From: Apiospora phragmitis | Lineage: Eukaryota > Ascomycota > Sordariomycetes > Amphisphaeriales > Apiosporaceae | Direction of reading: 5' to 3' | NCBI GenBank assembly: GCA_038363925.1 | Contig: JAQQWL010000008.1 | Coordinates: 930,001-994,000, forward strand | Length of the DNA stretch: 64,000 bases | Shown: positions 12,851 through 25,516 of the stretch, in pieces | Position numbering within the stretch: position 1 is the stretch's first letter | Layout of the letters: every line of letters begins with the position of its first letter | Program-made: the position numbers and the translations under genes | Notes under the pieces: generated by a model | Database searches by the model: none | Told to the model about the DNA's origin: nothing | What the model saw: the letters and a program-made list of their open reading frames with translations, nothing else

Positions 12851-14156
12851 GTGTGTTCGTTGTTGGCCCATCATGCGCGGGGGCTGCCCCCGATCGGAGG
12901 AGCGAAGCCGCCGCTCAGTTTCCACAGCATAATACGCCCGCTGCCCGTCATCGAAGAGGACACCGCCAGCCACGATGACGATGCGCCGCCGAAAGTGCCT
13001 GAGAAATCGCCTGATAGGCAGGTGTCGCCGTTGACGGCTGCTGCTGCTGCTGCTGCCGCCGCCAGGGCTCGCGCGCCGCGCGTGACGGCTACTCCTCCAC
13101 CGCCACCAATCCGTAGCTTGCTGCCCCTACGGGGAGCCACGAGCGGCAATGGCGGCGGTGGTGGCAGGTCAGCAGCAGCAGCTCAAGAGCCGGAAAAGGA
13201 TGACCACAGTTTGAAAAGCTGGCTGTCCAAGCGAGGCGGATGGTATCGTGCCACACTCATGGCGGCTCTAGCAGTTTGCGCCATAGTGGCTCTGACTGTA
13301 GGTCTTACCCTAGGACTGCAGCAAAAGAAGTAAGTTACCCGCCCCCTTCCTTCCCCTCCTCGGCCTAGGCACCTACCTAGTTCGTCACATCTGGAGGGCG
13401 CCCCCCTTAAGTAGATTCACAGTAACAAGCCATCTTACAATGACAGCAACTCCACGGTGACGCCTCCTGACCAAGAGGGGGAGCCGCCAGTGCTTTTCCC
13501 CCGCCGGCTCCTACGCATTCAGGACGGCACTCTACAACGTGAAGAAAGACTGCACCTCGAACAACAACACGTTCAGGTGCTACCCGTTCAAGACGTACAG
13601 CCAGTCGAGATCGGACGCCTCGGCGACGTATTTCTGGACCATCTCCCAAGTCAACAGTTGGGCGTTCCAGATCTCGGCCGCGCCGAACCCCTTCGTGCCG
13701 CAGTTCACGAACCTGTCGCTGACGCAGCTGGACGCGAACCAATTCTCCGAGAGGCTGACGTTCAGCTTCTCGATGCACGGCGCCGCCGTCGTCCCCACCA
13801 TGGCCCTGGGCGAGGACAATAAAAATAACCACAAGAACAACAGCAGCAGCGACAGCGACAGGGCCGCCACGTGCTACTACAACGACACGCTGGTGACGGG
13901 CACGATCTGGACGCGGCGGCCAGCCGAGTTCCCCGCCAACCTCACGACGCCCGTCAGCAACGGGGGAAGGACCGGGAAGCCCATCACCTCGTCGACCACA
14001 TTCGACCCCTGGCCCTACGCGGTGCAGGTCGTGCAGAGTACGCGGGACGCCCCGGACTGTCGAGACGCGGACGGGAATCGGGTCGGGGGCGACTTCAGCC
14101 GACCGCCGGACCGGTCGGGGGAATGCTCTTGTTCGTATGCCAACTTCGGTCTCTAG
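12851..14156 (+). CDS. Uncharacterised single-pass membrane protein with a Cys-containing outer domain (start unresolved)
   Basis: Function unknown; the architecture resembles a family of conserved hypothetical proteins I recall from many Pezizomycotina. The first part is disordered with poly-Ala and poly-Gly runs, followed by WLSKRGGWYR and one membrane segment (ALAVCAIVALTVGLTLGL). An intron starts at 13330. The second exon encodes a probably extracytoplasmic domain with blocks GSYAFRTAL, TFRCYPFKTY, ATYFWTI, FDPWPYAVQVVQ and the C-terminal CSCSYANFGL, plus several N-x-S/T sites. No in-frame ATG exists, so the first exon is missing from this model. The junction is ambiguous: the acceptor at 13446 needs one C removed from the C-run 13498-13502, whereas acceptors at 13477 or 13483 keep the frame without any change. 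It ends about 170 bp from the convergent permease gene. Confidence 0.68.
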
Positions 14157-14325
14157 CCGAGGAATACCTACGCAACAAAGGAAAGTGCATGCAGCCTGGC
14201 TTTAGTGCTCCGTACTTCCCCCTTCAATAGGGAGGTGGACAGTTATTCTTATCCAGGATACCCCAAACAAGAAAAGACATTGTATATGGTATTCATGTTG
14301 ATACCAATGTTGCTACTGAAGCACT

Positions 14326-16700
14326 TTACCACATAATATAGAACCATTCGCAGTTCTCTAGTTGATATGTAACCAAGACTGAATGAACTCCGACGTAGGT
14401 ATGGCTATTACTGAAGAACGATACAATACATTCTAAGCACAGCCACGAAACATTGAACCTTACTAGAAAAAGGGAGCCCTTGAATATAAACACCTCGTCG
14501 CTTGACGGGGGTTTAATTCGGTCTTCCCCTGCCGCGATCTCAGGCTGTCTTTTCCGTCCCAGTGTCTCCCAGGGCTCTGTCCTGGCTCTGATTGGTTCCA
14601 CAGCATCATTGTGGATGTATAGCCGCATCACCTTGGGGCCTGGATAGTGCCGTGTCGCATGCACAACCCACCATATAGCCGAGAGAGCCACAGTACCGAC
14701 CAAGATGACACTGTTGTAGTTCATCGTTTCCGTCGTCGTGGGGATGGCAAAGGCTGGCCACGGCAACATTTTGTCAGCACAGTAATAATATTTGGAAGGT
14801 GTTTTGCGGGATGAGAGAGAGAGAAAGCCCATAATGAAAATGGTATTTCCACAATAAAAAGGGGAGGGTAGGTGAGCGCAAGGGACTCTTGAAGGTAAGT
14901 AAGTACTCACGGAAGCAGAACAAAACATCAAACAGCACGATAAACAGCACCGCCAGCCCATTCACCACCCACCCAAACCACCCCCGCCCCATATGAAACG
15001 GCCCCGCGGGGAAGTAGCGCCGCCCCGTCGCCATGTTGGCGACGAGCGGGACGGCGTACGAGACGGTGGTCAGGATGATGAAGGAGCCCGAGAGGTCGAG
15101 GAAGGCGGCGCCGGACCCGAGCGCGACGGCGCCCAGCCCCGTCGCCAGGCCGCTCACCAACAGCGTGGCCGTCATGGGGCAGCTGCGGGCCTCGTCGACG
15201 CGCGCGAAGAGGCCCGCGAGCGGCACCGCGCCGTCCCGCGCCAGCGCCCAGTACGTGCGCGAGCACGTCAGCAGCGTGCCCACGTTGCAGCACGCCGTGC
15301 TCAGCAGCAGGATCAGGAGCAGGGCCAGCGTCCCGCCCGCGCTGCCCGTCGCTTGCTCGTAGATGATGGCTAGGGGGGAAGGTATTGAGGTTTCCGGGTT
15401 CGATACTAGTGAGAGTTATCGTTAATGAGGGATGAGTGTTCTGCAATATAGGGGCGCTCAGTCCACTTACAGCGCCGAGAGGTCCGTGATGGCATATCCG
15501 AGCGTGATAGCAAAGACAAAGGCATATAATCCGCCCAGCCCGATCTGAAGCCCGATCACTTTGGGCAGGTCGCGGCGCGGATGCGGGAGCTCCTCCGCCA
15601 GATGCGTGATGGCGTCGGGCGTGCCAATGGTGAAGGCGCCGTTGAGGACGCCGAGCAAGAAGGCCACGCCGCCGGGCCAGCCCGTGAGGTTGTTCTCCGC
15701 AAACGAACCCCAGACGAACGTGTTGGACGCGTGCCGCTTCGGCATGGCCGCGACCACGGTGATGGTGACGATGCCGCCCACGATCACCAGCAGCATCCCC
15801 GCGTGCTGCGTGTAGGGGACGACGCGGCGGTTCGCGAACACGACGCACGCGGTGCCGAGCCACAGCACCAGCACGTACGCCGCGTAGACGTGCCAGGCCG
15901 CCGGCGCGTACGTGGCCCGGTGGTAGGTCGCGTACATCTGCACAGCGATGTTGGCCGTCACTTGCAGCAGGGAGGCCAGGCCGAAGATCCACCCATAGAA
16001 GTTGATCCAGCCGGCGAAGAAGCCGGTCACGCGGCCGAACCGGGCCCGGCGGCGATGGTGGCCCAGTGATAGACGCCGCCGGCTGTTGGGACCGAGGAGG
16101 TTAGCTACTCGTCCAAAAAAAAAAAAAAGAGTCAGCTCCATAGGGTTTTTGTTGAAGGCATGCCCTCCTCAGGTAAGCCTTTCGATTTAAATTCTCAGGG
16201 TGATGCTTACTTCTGCTAGCGATAGCCCGATGAAAGCCTACGTATCTGCGTTAGTGACAAGACGCGCACGACATTTACGGACCGGGGGAGTCTCATACTC
16301 ACATAATAGAACACAGCAACTATCAGCTCGTATATTATACCAGTCGGTCCACCATTTCTGTTGACGAAAATTTGAAGTTCAGCAACCAGGAGTCTGTCTT
16401 GTATACTCTCACCACACATGAACAAAGGGGAGTAAGAGGGCTTTCGTACGCGATAGAGATTGTGATTGAAGACCCCAGCGCGGCCCAGGCATTGTCAACA
16501 GTCAGAGCTACGCCTGTGAGAGCCCACAGGTTATACTGCCGCTTCAACTGATCACGGTGGCCCGCCGCGTTGACCTCCACGCCGCCCTCTACCGCGACGA
16601 CTATCTCGTCTCGGAACACCGCTCGAACCTCAGGGTTCTGCTGCTGCTGCTTCTTGTCGTTCGCCGTTGGGGGCTTGTCGTTATGTCGCATAGTCGCCAT
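14326..16700 (-). CDS. APC-superfamily amino-acid/choline-type permease (two frame breaks)
   Basis: Plasma-membrane proton-coupled uptake carrier of the fungal GABA permease/choline transporter group; substrate not determinable. Exons: 16700-16450, 16357-16303, 16237-16211 (27 nt), 16104-15471, 15405-14911 and 14753-14326. The N-terminus is hydrophilic, followed by LWALTGVALTVDNAW, then NGGPTG and the SLAE-LTSSVPTAGGVYHW block formed by splicing the 27-nt microexon. Later blocks are GRVTGFFAGWINFYGW, NTFPLAIIYEQATG, CSRTYWALARDG and TMNYNSVILVG. A base is missing near 16041-16044 and one G too many occurs in the run 15373-15378; they cancel, leaving 630 codons. That is longer than the roughly 520-550 usual for the family: the last 50 residues after IKPPSSDE look atypical and may be unspliced intron, so the C-terminus is uncertain. 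A 14-base homopolymer sits in the intron before exon 4. Confidence 0.85.
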
Positions 16701-18049
16701 CGTCTGTTCCGCTTACAAGGAGGATGGTAGTGAGAGGTTGATTGAGTCCAGGTTCGTGCAACATGATATTATGATTCTTATTAAGGAATTTGGCTCTGCT
16801 AACCGAACGATATGCACAACAATAACGGATACGCGCCGCGAACCTTACTGGCTGATCCTGTCTCACTTATATGCAGGTCGTAAAACTCTGCAAATCAGTC
16901 ATGGGGACTGGACAAGACCTGAAGTCAAAAGGCAGGCAGGCCCGAGGAGTGTGACAGCAGGGCCATGCGATGACGCTCGTAGGCCGCTTTAGGCGTAGAT
17001 GCAGTATCTCAAGGCACCTAATTGACAGAAAACTATTGATTGCCGGTGACACGAACAAAGTATTACACCCCCCCCCCCCCCCTTCCCTCCCCAATTAGGT
17101 ATGGCATGGCACTATAGCAAGTATGTCGAGATGATGGGAGACGGAGAGACCAGGGTAACGCTGCAGCTGCGAGGCGCTGTGTAACACTGCCGCGCGAATT
17201 AGGTACTTACTTAGTCAGAGAAGGTGCACACACTAGATATACCTACACTGTCAAGGGAAAAAGGGTGTTGTTAGGATACATGAACCCGAAAAACATCAAG
17301 TGTTGCTGTTGTGGTTCTGGGGCCATGGTTGTTATGTCCCTTGGTATAAGGCAGAAGGCTTGTAATCCAACATAACTTACTGTGGGATCAGTTTCCTGGG
17401 AAGGTTATATGGCGACCTAAATGATTATGCATCTTAGCCAATGAGGCCTGATTCTGTAAGGGTTGGGGGGCAATAAATGGCTTATACGAACACTGCATGA
17501 TGCATGCAGACAGATATCTTGACAGCATCCCATGTCTCTTAGCTCGTCCGAAGCAAAGTGAGAAACATACTTGAGAAACCCCACGAACAATTTAGGGCAT
17601 GTGCGAGTATAACTAGGATTCTCGGAAGCACGAGACTCGAGCCACTATAATATGTTGTGTCGAGAAGCCAAGTTGTGACATAACTAGAACTTCTTGTTGG
17701 TTAATCTGGGCTCTCAAGAAGGCTATCCTTTCTTTGGGAATCTTATAGATGAAAGTAACGATAAATGCTAGAATGGCGGAACCAAACGTATAGGGATATC
17801 AAAAGCTAACGTCCAAGCAAAGACGCCCATTAATAGTAGTTGAAAAAGGTCACCAACTCCTTCCAAGACGCCCCAAGAATGGCTCTATCCCAAAACCCAA
17901 TGATGTCCGTTGAAACAATGCATATCCAACCCCAGTAGTCGTCGTCAATCATGCATGAAACGAGTCCAGTGTCTACCCATCACCACCAACTCACACCACA
18001 ACAGGAACTTGGGTCATACGCAAACACAAGGGACAACAAAATAGTAGTA
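16701..18049. other. Intergenic region with a 15-C homopolymer
   Basis: Upstream region of the permease and 3' flank of the IQ-motif gene. An uninterrupted run of 15 C lies at 17068-17082. No gene is supported. Confidence 0.45.
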
Positions 18050-20204
18050 CTATGTCTTCTTCTTCTTCTCCCTCGGCCTGAATCCCAGCCTCTGCAAAAA
18101 GCGCATGCCGCCGCCCCGGCTCTCGCCGCGCTTCTCCTCTTCCTCCTGGAGGAACTGGCGCTCCTTGGCCGCGCTCTCGCTCTTGTCGCGCTCGGCCTCC
18201 TCGCGGCGCGCGACCTCCTCCGGGTCGAGGATCCGGTCGCGGTGCAGCGTGGCCTTGTGCAGGGCGTCCTTGCCCTTCCGGCGCGTCTTGACGTAGGCCT
18301 CGAGCCCTACGAGGACGGCGTAGCTCTTGCTGATGCTGACGCGGCTCATGTCGACCCCCTCGTCGCGCAGGCTCTGGACGAAGGCGCGAAAATTGGCCGC
18401 CGGGGGCGGTAGTGGCCCGAGAGCGGGCTGAGGCTCGAGAGCCGCCCGTTCTTGATCTTGATCAGGCCCGCGGCCGAGATGCGCGACCCCTGCAGAAAGG
18501 AGCTGTGCTGGAACGCGCCGCTGGACTTGATGCCCACGTACAGGCGGAACGACGTGTCGGCCACGAAGATCCACGTGTTCTTCTTGACCGACTTACGCAG
18601 CAGCCTGTTGAAGATGGTGGCCGCCGAAACGTGCTTGATCTTCTTGACCCCCTTCGCATCATCCAAGGTCGGCGTGGCATACTTGGCAGCTCGAGCGGCT
18701 TCCAGCTCGGATTCAGAAGCGTCTGAGTCTTCATCTGAGCCCGACGTAGAGTCGTGGTCTTCTGGGTGCCTCGCAGGGTCGTGATGCTGTTGAGAGTGTG
18801 ACTCGACGTCCGGTGCATATGCAGGTGTGGGATCCTCAACAGGCACAATACCGTTGACACTGTCTTTCCACTCTTCGGTCGTATCTAGGCGAATGCCGTT
18901 CTTGGCCAGCACAGCCGTCCTTCAGCATCGACTTTGACCAGATAGTGCTGTCGTTCCTCGCGGCTCAGATAGCGTACTTGTTCCCTCTCCAGCCGATCCC
19001 GGGGGCAGCCTCGATCTCAAGATTCTTTCCTGTGCCGTAATCGAGCCAGTAGAAGAAGTTCTCATTCGTATCCGCCTTCTTCCACTCTTCATGGTATTGC
19101 CGCAATTTGAGCCGTAGCGATGTTTAACGTCCACCATTTCGAGGAAATACTGCAAACCCATCATCTTGGCCTTCTTCCTCCTCTTGGCTTTGGCCTTGGC
19201 CCTCCATTTCCTTATCTTTTTCTTTTGCTTTTCTGTCATATTCTCGTTCATCTCCAAGTCGGAGGAGGATTCAGATTCGGATTCGGATTCGGAGTGCGAG
19301 GAATCCACGTCGCCATTGGCGCGCATGGCGATTGCCGCTACTTTCTTCCAGTTCTGTCGCGCCGCAGATGCGCTGGACCGCGGCCGGGTGCCAGCGCCAC
19401 CGGCAGCGCCCTCTTCGTCGTCGTCATCGTCGGGACTCGTGGTACCGCTTCCTCGCGCGCGCGGCGTATTCAAGTTCTGCCATTTCGCGTCCCGGATCGC
19501 ATATGTCCAGCGGGTGCTGGCGTCGAGACTCAGGCCCTTCATCTCCCTCCGGACGCGATAGCCACGGTAACTGCGCTGGATGAGCGTCGCCGCCTTGTTC
19601 TGCAAGCCGTCGAGCGCATTATTGTCGGCGGCGGCGGTTGCGGCGTCGACGCCTTCGACCGGAGGGGCAGCAGCAGCAGCAGAGCTGCGAGGACCACTGC
19701 CACTACCACCACTGCTCTCGGGGGACGATCGGGTTTGTGCTTGTGCTTGTTTCAGGGTGGACTGTATGCAGTGGTGCTGTCGGGACTCCATGAAGTCTCG
19801 CTGGGCGCTGGCCTCGGTTTTGGCGATGTCGGCCGACTTGTGACGCAGCTCGCGCGTGTGCTGCTTGCGGTCGCGGGCGCGTTGGTCCTGGAGCTCGGCG
19901 AGGCGCTGGATCTCGTCGCCCGAAGGCGGCCGCAGCGAGTCGAGGTACTCCTGGTGCGATCGCGACGACCCGGGCGAGGCAGTCGTGTCCGGAGACGGGG
20001 CCTTGGACTCGGGTTCTTGGTGTAGTAGTCTTTTGGACTCGAGTGGTGGGGTTAGTGGTGCTTGCGACCCCTCCAAAGCTGGCGCCGGTCGTGGTTCGGG
20101 TGGTTCGGGTGGTGGGGTCTTGGTGTCGAATGGTTGAGAGGCAGTCGCAGTCGGCTCACCAGCTTCATGTCCGTGTAGTCTGGGTTGAGGGAAATATCGG
20201 TCAT
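18050..20204 (-). CDS. IQ calmodulin-binding motif protein (five frame breaks)
   Basis: Putative calmodulin-binding protein, uncharacterised. It is a single exon; adding the five inferred missing bases gives 2160 nt, exactly 720 codons. The start MTDISLNPDYTDMK joins the long frame after a missing G near 20160. The order is: a Pro-rich disordered N-terminus, a Glu/Arg-rich coiled-coil-like stretch (about 95-140), an IQ motif ATLIQRSYRGYRVRREM (about 206-224), a second conserved block (WTYAIRDAKWQNLN), a Ser/Glu repeat followed by a very basic stretch, then YFLEMVDVKHRYGSN and a folded-looking region with FFYWLDYGTG. The C-terminal part has SAATIFNRLLRKSVKKNTW and a Lys/Arg/Glu-rich tail. Other breaks are at 19103, 19001-19005, 18906-18907 and 18402-18406, all in homopolymers. 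The density of breaks is the highest in the window, but the restored protein is continuous, so decay is unlikely. Confidence 0.8.
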
Positions 20205-20949
20205 GTTTGCATCGTATATATACAGTATCCGAGAAAAGAAAACGAATAAACAAATCAGGATACTGGTTTTAATCCACAATCCATCGTCTGGTTCAAAAGT
20301 AGGATGGCGCGAGAAGGGAGGAACGAGTGGGATCGGCGCGGCTTGGCAATCTCGAATTACTTTACGTATTCACCCCGTCCAGTAGCACATGTACAATAAA
20401 ATAGGTTCTTTCTTTTCGATTTTCTGGAGAGGGCGTGGTCATTGCCTTGTCATCGCAAGGGGAAAAGGCCTGGTGTTTATTACAACAATACATGCCAGAT
20501 GGCTGACTGAGGCGAAGCTGTTGTGACGTAATAACAGGAAACTGGTTTGGCGGTTTGGCAAAATACCCGTCCCATGGGGGTGGTGGGGAGTTGCACTCAA
20601 AACAATTACGAATACCCGTGCCGGTAAGCCGAGAGAGACATACCTTGGCAGAATCTACCTACCTAATAAACGTGATAAATCAATCAAGCAATTATAGACC
20701 TTCCGGGGTTAGTAGATCGACCCGTTACGGATCGCATCTGAGATCGACTATACAGAAGGTAGTCAATTAGATCACTTATTAGTGAGTTAGCTCTCCAGTG
20801 AGCAACCAAAGACCACTGTTTGAATTGACCGGTAGACTAATAACCTGTGACACCAATTTCACATAGTAGGTCCAGCGCCTTGGGGGGTTGTGAAGAATAT
20901 ATTGATAATACAAGAAGAACTTGCCACGCCATGCATACCCCTATACTAC
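20205..20949. other. Intergenic region between IQ gene and CFT1
   Basis: About 745 bp lying downstream of CFT1 and upstream of the IQ-motif gene, both on the minus strand. It contains short CTAC/GTAG tetranucleotide runs, common in this window. No gene seen. Confidence 0.45.
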
Positions 20950-23900
20950 TTATAGATAAGCCAAACCACCGGTTCCCATAACGCCCTCCAGCGTTGCTCT
21001 GACCTCATCCACGCCCACGAACCCAACACGGCCCGCGACCTCGGCCTTCCTATCTGCGCCGAGCTCGTTCCAGCGCGCCAACAGCGCGCCGTCCACGACG
21101 CTGCGTCCGACGCCGGCATCTACGGCAGGCGGGTGCCGCCCACGGCCCCCGTGCTGATGGGCGCGCGGTACGCCTTGGGGTTCAGGCCCGCGTGGTTGGA
21201 CAGCGAGTTGACAAGTTGCGAGCTGAGCGACGAGAGCCGGCGGTACTCCTGCTCCGAAAGGGGGACCAGCGCGGATAGAAGACCCGTAGACGAGGCAAGG
21301 AACAGCATCTGTGCCTGCTGGCTGGCTGCACTGCTGTTATTGCCATCCTCAGACTCCCCTTCTTCGAGGAGCTCGTGGCCCGGAGGTAGAGTGCGAGGGA
21401 GAAGCTTGGTTTGCGTCGGGATATGAGCTCCGACAGAGAATGTGGTGCGGTGCAGCAGAAGGTGACCACCTAAAGATTTGGGGTCTAATCATTAAATAGT
21501 TAGTATAAACGGACAATTCAGGAATAGAAGAATCAACTTACGCTCAGGATCGAACTGCAACATGTGAATCCCACCGTCAGGGTCGCAGGCCGCGATAGAG
21601 AGGTCGCTTCCGTAAGGCAAGAAATCCGCCGTCAGCACTTCCAGTACCGTCGTACTCTTCCCGAAAAGGATCATCTTATAAGGTTCCTCGGTATAACCCG
21701 TAAACCACACCCCCTTCACAGCGTCCGCCAGCAGGCAGAGGCCGGTGCCCCGCAGCTCTCGAACTGCTGTGACATAGCTGCTCATATCCATGAAAGCTAC
21801 CGGCAGCAGACTTCCGTCCTCCTTAAGACCCCGCACCATGCATTTCTGTCCCTGGGCGACAAGCATAAGCCCCTGGGTACCAATCTCGGAAAGTGCCGTG
21901 ACAGCGCCGCGGGGAATATCTTCCTTGGCTATCAGCTTCAGCCGCTTGTTGGTTTCCGGTTGCCCTGGTTTGGGTATGACAGTGACAACATCGTAAACAA
22001 GGATACGACCCCGAATCGGCAGGTCTTCGCCTTTCGAAATCGCTGTGCCGACCACCACGAGATGCTTGCGTTCATTCGTAGACTCCGATACTTCCAGATT
22101 CAGAGCTTCAACGCACATCACTATTTCGCAGGGCTCGAGCTCGACTGTATCAATAACGGTCCAGCTGAGCGGGTTGATGAGCTTGATGAGCCCGCGTTCC
22201 ACCATAGGCTTGAAGGTCAGATCCTTTTCCAACTGCCATTCCTTATGGTAATCATCTTCCTTAGGCAGCTCGAAAGGTTCCATGACGTCGCAGCCAACAG
22301 CATATGTGCTTGATGGTGGATGGTAGGTTATGGAGTTGACATTGGTGTCGAGGGGTAACTTTCGCAAGGACATTCCGATTTCAGCGTATGTCGTGTCTAT
22401 CGTGGGAACTTGACAGACTCTTGCGACTCCATTCGAGTCGGAATATATGAACCCGCGCTCGCATCCCTCTGTGTGGAACGAGCTCATGCTTCTAACGCCA
22501 TCACCTTGAAGGCCAATGACTTTGGGCATTGTCTTGGATGATTTAATGACGAAGCTGGCCGACGCACCAGGGAGGAATACCGTCTTATATCCACCAATAT
22601 CTGTGCACTTTCGTAGGGGTGCATTACGGGGCTGCTGTTCTGCCTCATCCTCTGCAACCGCTGTAGGGCTTTTCGCCACCCGGTCATTAGAGACCTTTTG
22701 GAAATGCAATGACTTTGACAGATCTGTCGAATCCTGCGAAACAATGCGGAAAGGCTCATATATTGTGAGGTCGTCATTAGAATGTCGTGCCTACAGGTGA
22801 TTAGCAATCGGGTATATAGTATGGCTAGAAGCACTACTTACAATAAGGTACGGGGACGAAGAGGTAGCGTCGCCGAGGTCAGCTACTAGAATTTCTGTGA
22901 GTGTTCCTTGGCATTCTTTCGCCGCGCAGAATAGCCAGCAGAAAGTACAGGAGGAACATAACACAAGCCCTCGATCACATAGATGGGTTTCGAGAGGTCT
23001 GGGAGCGCGTACACCTATAACGTGTCAGTCAAGTTGTCAAAGTGTGGCTTGTTGGAACTCACATGGAGAGCTCCAGCACCGCTGAGCAAGAACATAACGA
23101 CGTCCTCCCCCGGCTTAGAGCCCTTGTCCGTCGGTGCCAAGGTAAATGTGTGAGCTGTGTCCTCGTACAAACAGCCAGATAGCCACTTGGTGGCCAGAAT
23201 TGTATCGTCTTCTTTCTCCAGTTCTTCAAGTTCGAGGTTGTTGTCGATACCAGCAACGAAAATGCTCGAATCGTCCCGCACCAGTAAGAGATAACGATCG
23301 GATATACTGGCACTGACAGCCCTAGGCTCTGCTCCAGTTTCCTCATCGAGCATGGGCAGAATTTGACTAAGTCCAAAATCTGATACGGTTAGCTTCACTG
23401 ACGGTGCCCTTACGCAGAAGAAGCATACATACCTCCATCGTAGCACCTCACTTCAGCCTTTAATACCTGGATGATTTTCTTCGAATTGCCCATCGTTCCA
23501 GCTTCTACCGTAAAGCCTGCAGCAGGATCGAATTCGGTGCCCGTCAAGGCCTCAAAGCCAGCCCCTGTTAGTGCATATACGTCTGAGGTCTCGTAGCCGT
23601 CTAAGTCGACCTTTGATACAATCATGAACATGTCACATTGCGATGATTTGTCGAAGTCTGCACCCATAGAAGCACCCTTTTCTGCTTGTAATGATTTCGG
23701 CACCGGCTTCTGGCACGCTATCGTCCAGAATCCTCGTGCTTCCGGGAACTCGAAATGGCCAATGATATTGGGCTGTATGTTGCGGTTGATGACTGCCACG
23801 GCGCCGTTGTTGCCCCTGCCAACAACACATACAAGGCTGAGATCACTCTTCACCATCTTCGAGTTTGCCTCCAACTCGTCCTCGGAGGGGATTAAAGCCT

Positions 23901-25516
23901 GGCCAATGGCAAAATCCTTTATCGGTGCAATACTGACGAGTCTGTCGTGGACCTTGAAGACTAGTTCTCCTGATTTAGGAGCTCCAGATGCCGATAGGTT
24001 GGACTGCTGGACTGCAGGTCCCTCCCCATACAAATCATCATCATCCATGTCATCAAGATCTTCCTCATCCATATCAAGATCTAACGAGTCGTCGTGGACA
24101 CGGCCCTTCTTCTTAGTGGACTGGACCTGCTTCCTTATCCAACCGATGACGAGTGAATCGCCATCCTCACTGCCAACAAAGAGAGCGTTCTTGTTGAGCT
24201 TGCTTAGTGTGGAGGCACCGCTTCTAGGGAGAAAACCGCCAGCTTCTTGCGTGACAAGTTTGATGTCAAGACCTGCAACAGTTCTGCCGTCAATCCGGAA
24301 ATTGATCAATCCTATTTTGCCATCGTTTGTTACGAGAAGAAGCTCTCCAGTGTCGGCCGAGATAACTTCTATGTCACATCCCTCTAGCCTCAGTTCAAGA
24401 TCGGACCGATCCACGAGAACCATACGATGTAGTTTGCCGGGCGAATGGGTTGACGGCTACCCCATGGGACTTACCCGACTGGTCGATGTGGATGAGCTCG
24501 TTTGTTCCCAGAAGCAAAGCTCCGCCCACTGGTGTTGGTAGTGCAACGACACGGAACAGATCTTGAGGGAGGCCATTGACGGAGAGAATGGTGGTGGACG
24601 CCTTCTGCTTCAGGTCCAACGTAAAGACCATGTAAGAGAGGTGATCCTTCCGACCAAGTACTGCCGAGGGTGCCATGGTAGAGGACAGAATGCCGAAAGT
24701 GGGCTCTCTGTACTCGTGTAGAAAGGCAAGATGCACAGGATGGATGAGGCTAGGATCAAGGTTGGAGAGGCGCAGTACAAATGAGGATGAAAATGATGTC
24801 TCTTCACTGCTGCTAGTTCCATTTACAGGAGATGTCGAGGGCTCTTTGGCTGGCCGGGGCCCATCCAAGTCTTCATCCCAGTCATCCATTTCTATGTCTT
24901 CATCGGCATGGCTGAACTGCAAGATTGCTAGATTGCGCGCTCCAAACTTGAGGGCTGCGCAGCGACTGCCGGGATCGGCTGCCAGATAGTTGACATAGGC
25001 ACTCAGAGGAGCGGACCACGGCACCTTCTGCAGGTCATCTTGTTCATAGTAATGAACGGATGTTGTGTATATGGAGCGCTTCTGAGGATCCCACTCGACC
25101 GTGCTCAGCTTAGCATCTCGGAAGGCCAGCAATAGAGCTTCTCCTCCCGACTTGGAGTTTTGTACTTTAACGCGCGCGAGCCCCGTTATCGTGCCTGACA
25201 GAGGGTATTCGGCTACCAGCACCAGCTTTGTATGTTGAGATCGGTCGGATCGCACAGGAACCGAGTCGCCCCCCAAGAAGGAGGACTCGAGACCGACATC
25301 GTCATTGATTCGGCTGTCGTACTGGCTGGTGGCCTTGGACGACTCTAGATTGGACTTTTGGGCATGCTCGAGCTCGGCGGATACAGGCTTGGTGGTGAAG
25401 ATCTGAAGAAGCGACGCACGCGCAACAACTAGGTTGCTGCTTTGCGCCGAAGTGAAGGGGAGGACAATGGAGTGGGTAACAGCCGTGGGAGGCGTCAACT
25501 CCGAGTAGCACTGCAT
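20950..25516 (-). CDS. CFT1: Cleavage and polyadenylation factor subunit CFT1 (CPSF160 homolog; three frame breaks)
   Basis: Large WD40-type beta-propeller scaffold of the cleavage and polyadenylation factor; in the nucleus it helps recognise the poly(A) signal and holds the mPSF module. Exons: 25516-23433, 23379-23063, 23014-22842, 22790-21542 and 21484-20950, with introns of 48-57 nt. The N-terminus MQCYSELTPPTAVTHSI and the acidic insert near 24895 (DEDIEMDDWDEDLDG) are typical of fungal CFT1. Conserved blocks include GGALLLGTNELIHIDQSGK, LELRLEGCDIEVIS, YALPDLSKPIYV, PFRIVSQDS, and the C-terminal CPSF-A region with HLLLHRTTFSVG and NHAGLNPKAYR. One extra base at 24418-24419, one missing at 22917-22919 and one missing at 21128-21129 balance to 1453 codons (1452 residues), the usual length. 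The protein is essential in yeast, so the breaks are taken as sequence errors. Confidence 0.95.

Noticed and set aside
13407..13832. Open frames opposite the membrane-protein gene and across the RPB1 C-terminal repeats
   Set aside because: They are Arg/Gly/Pro-rich antisense or shifted frames produced by GC-rich or repetitive coding DNA.
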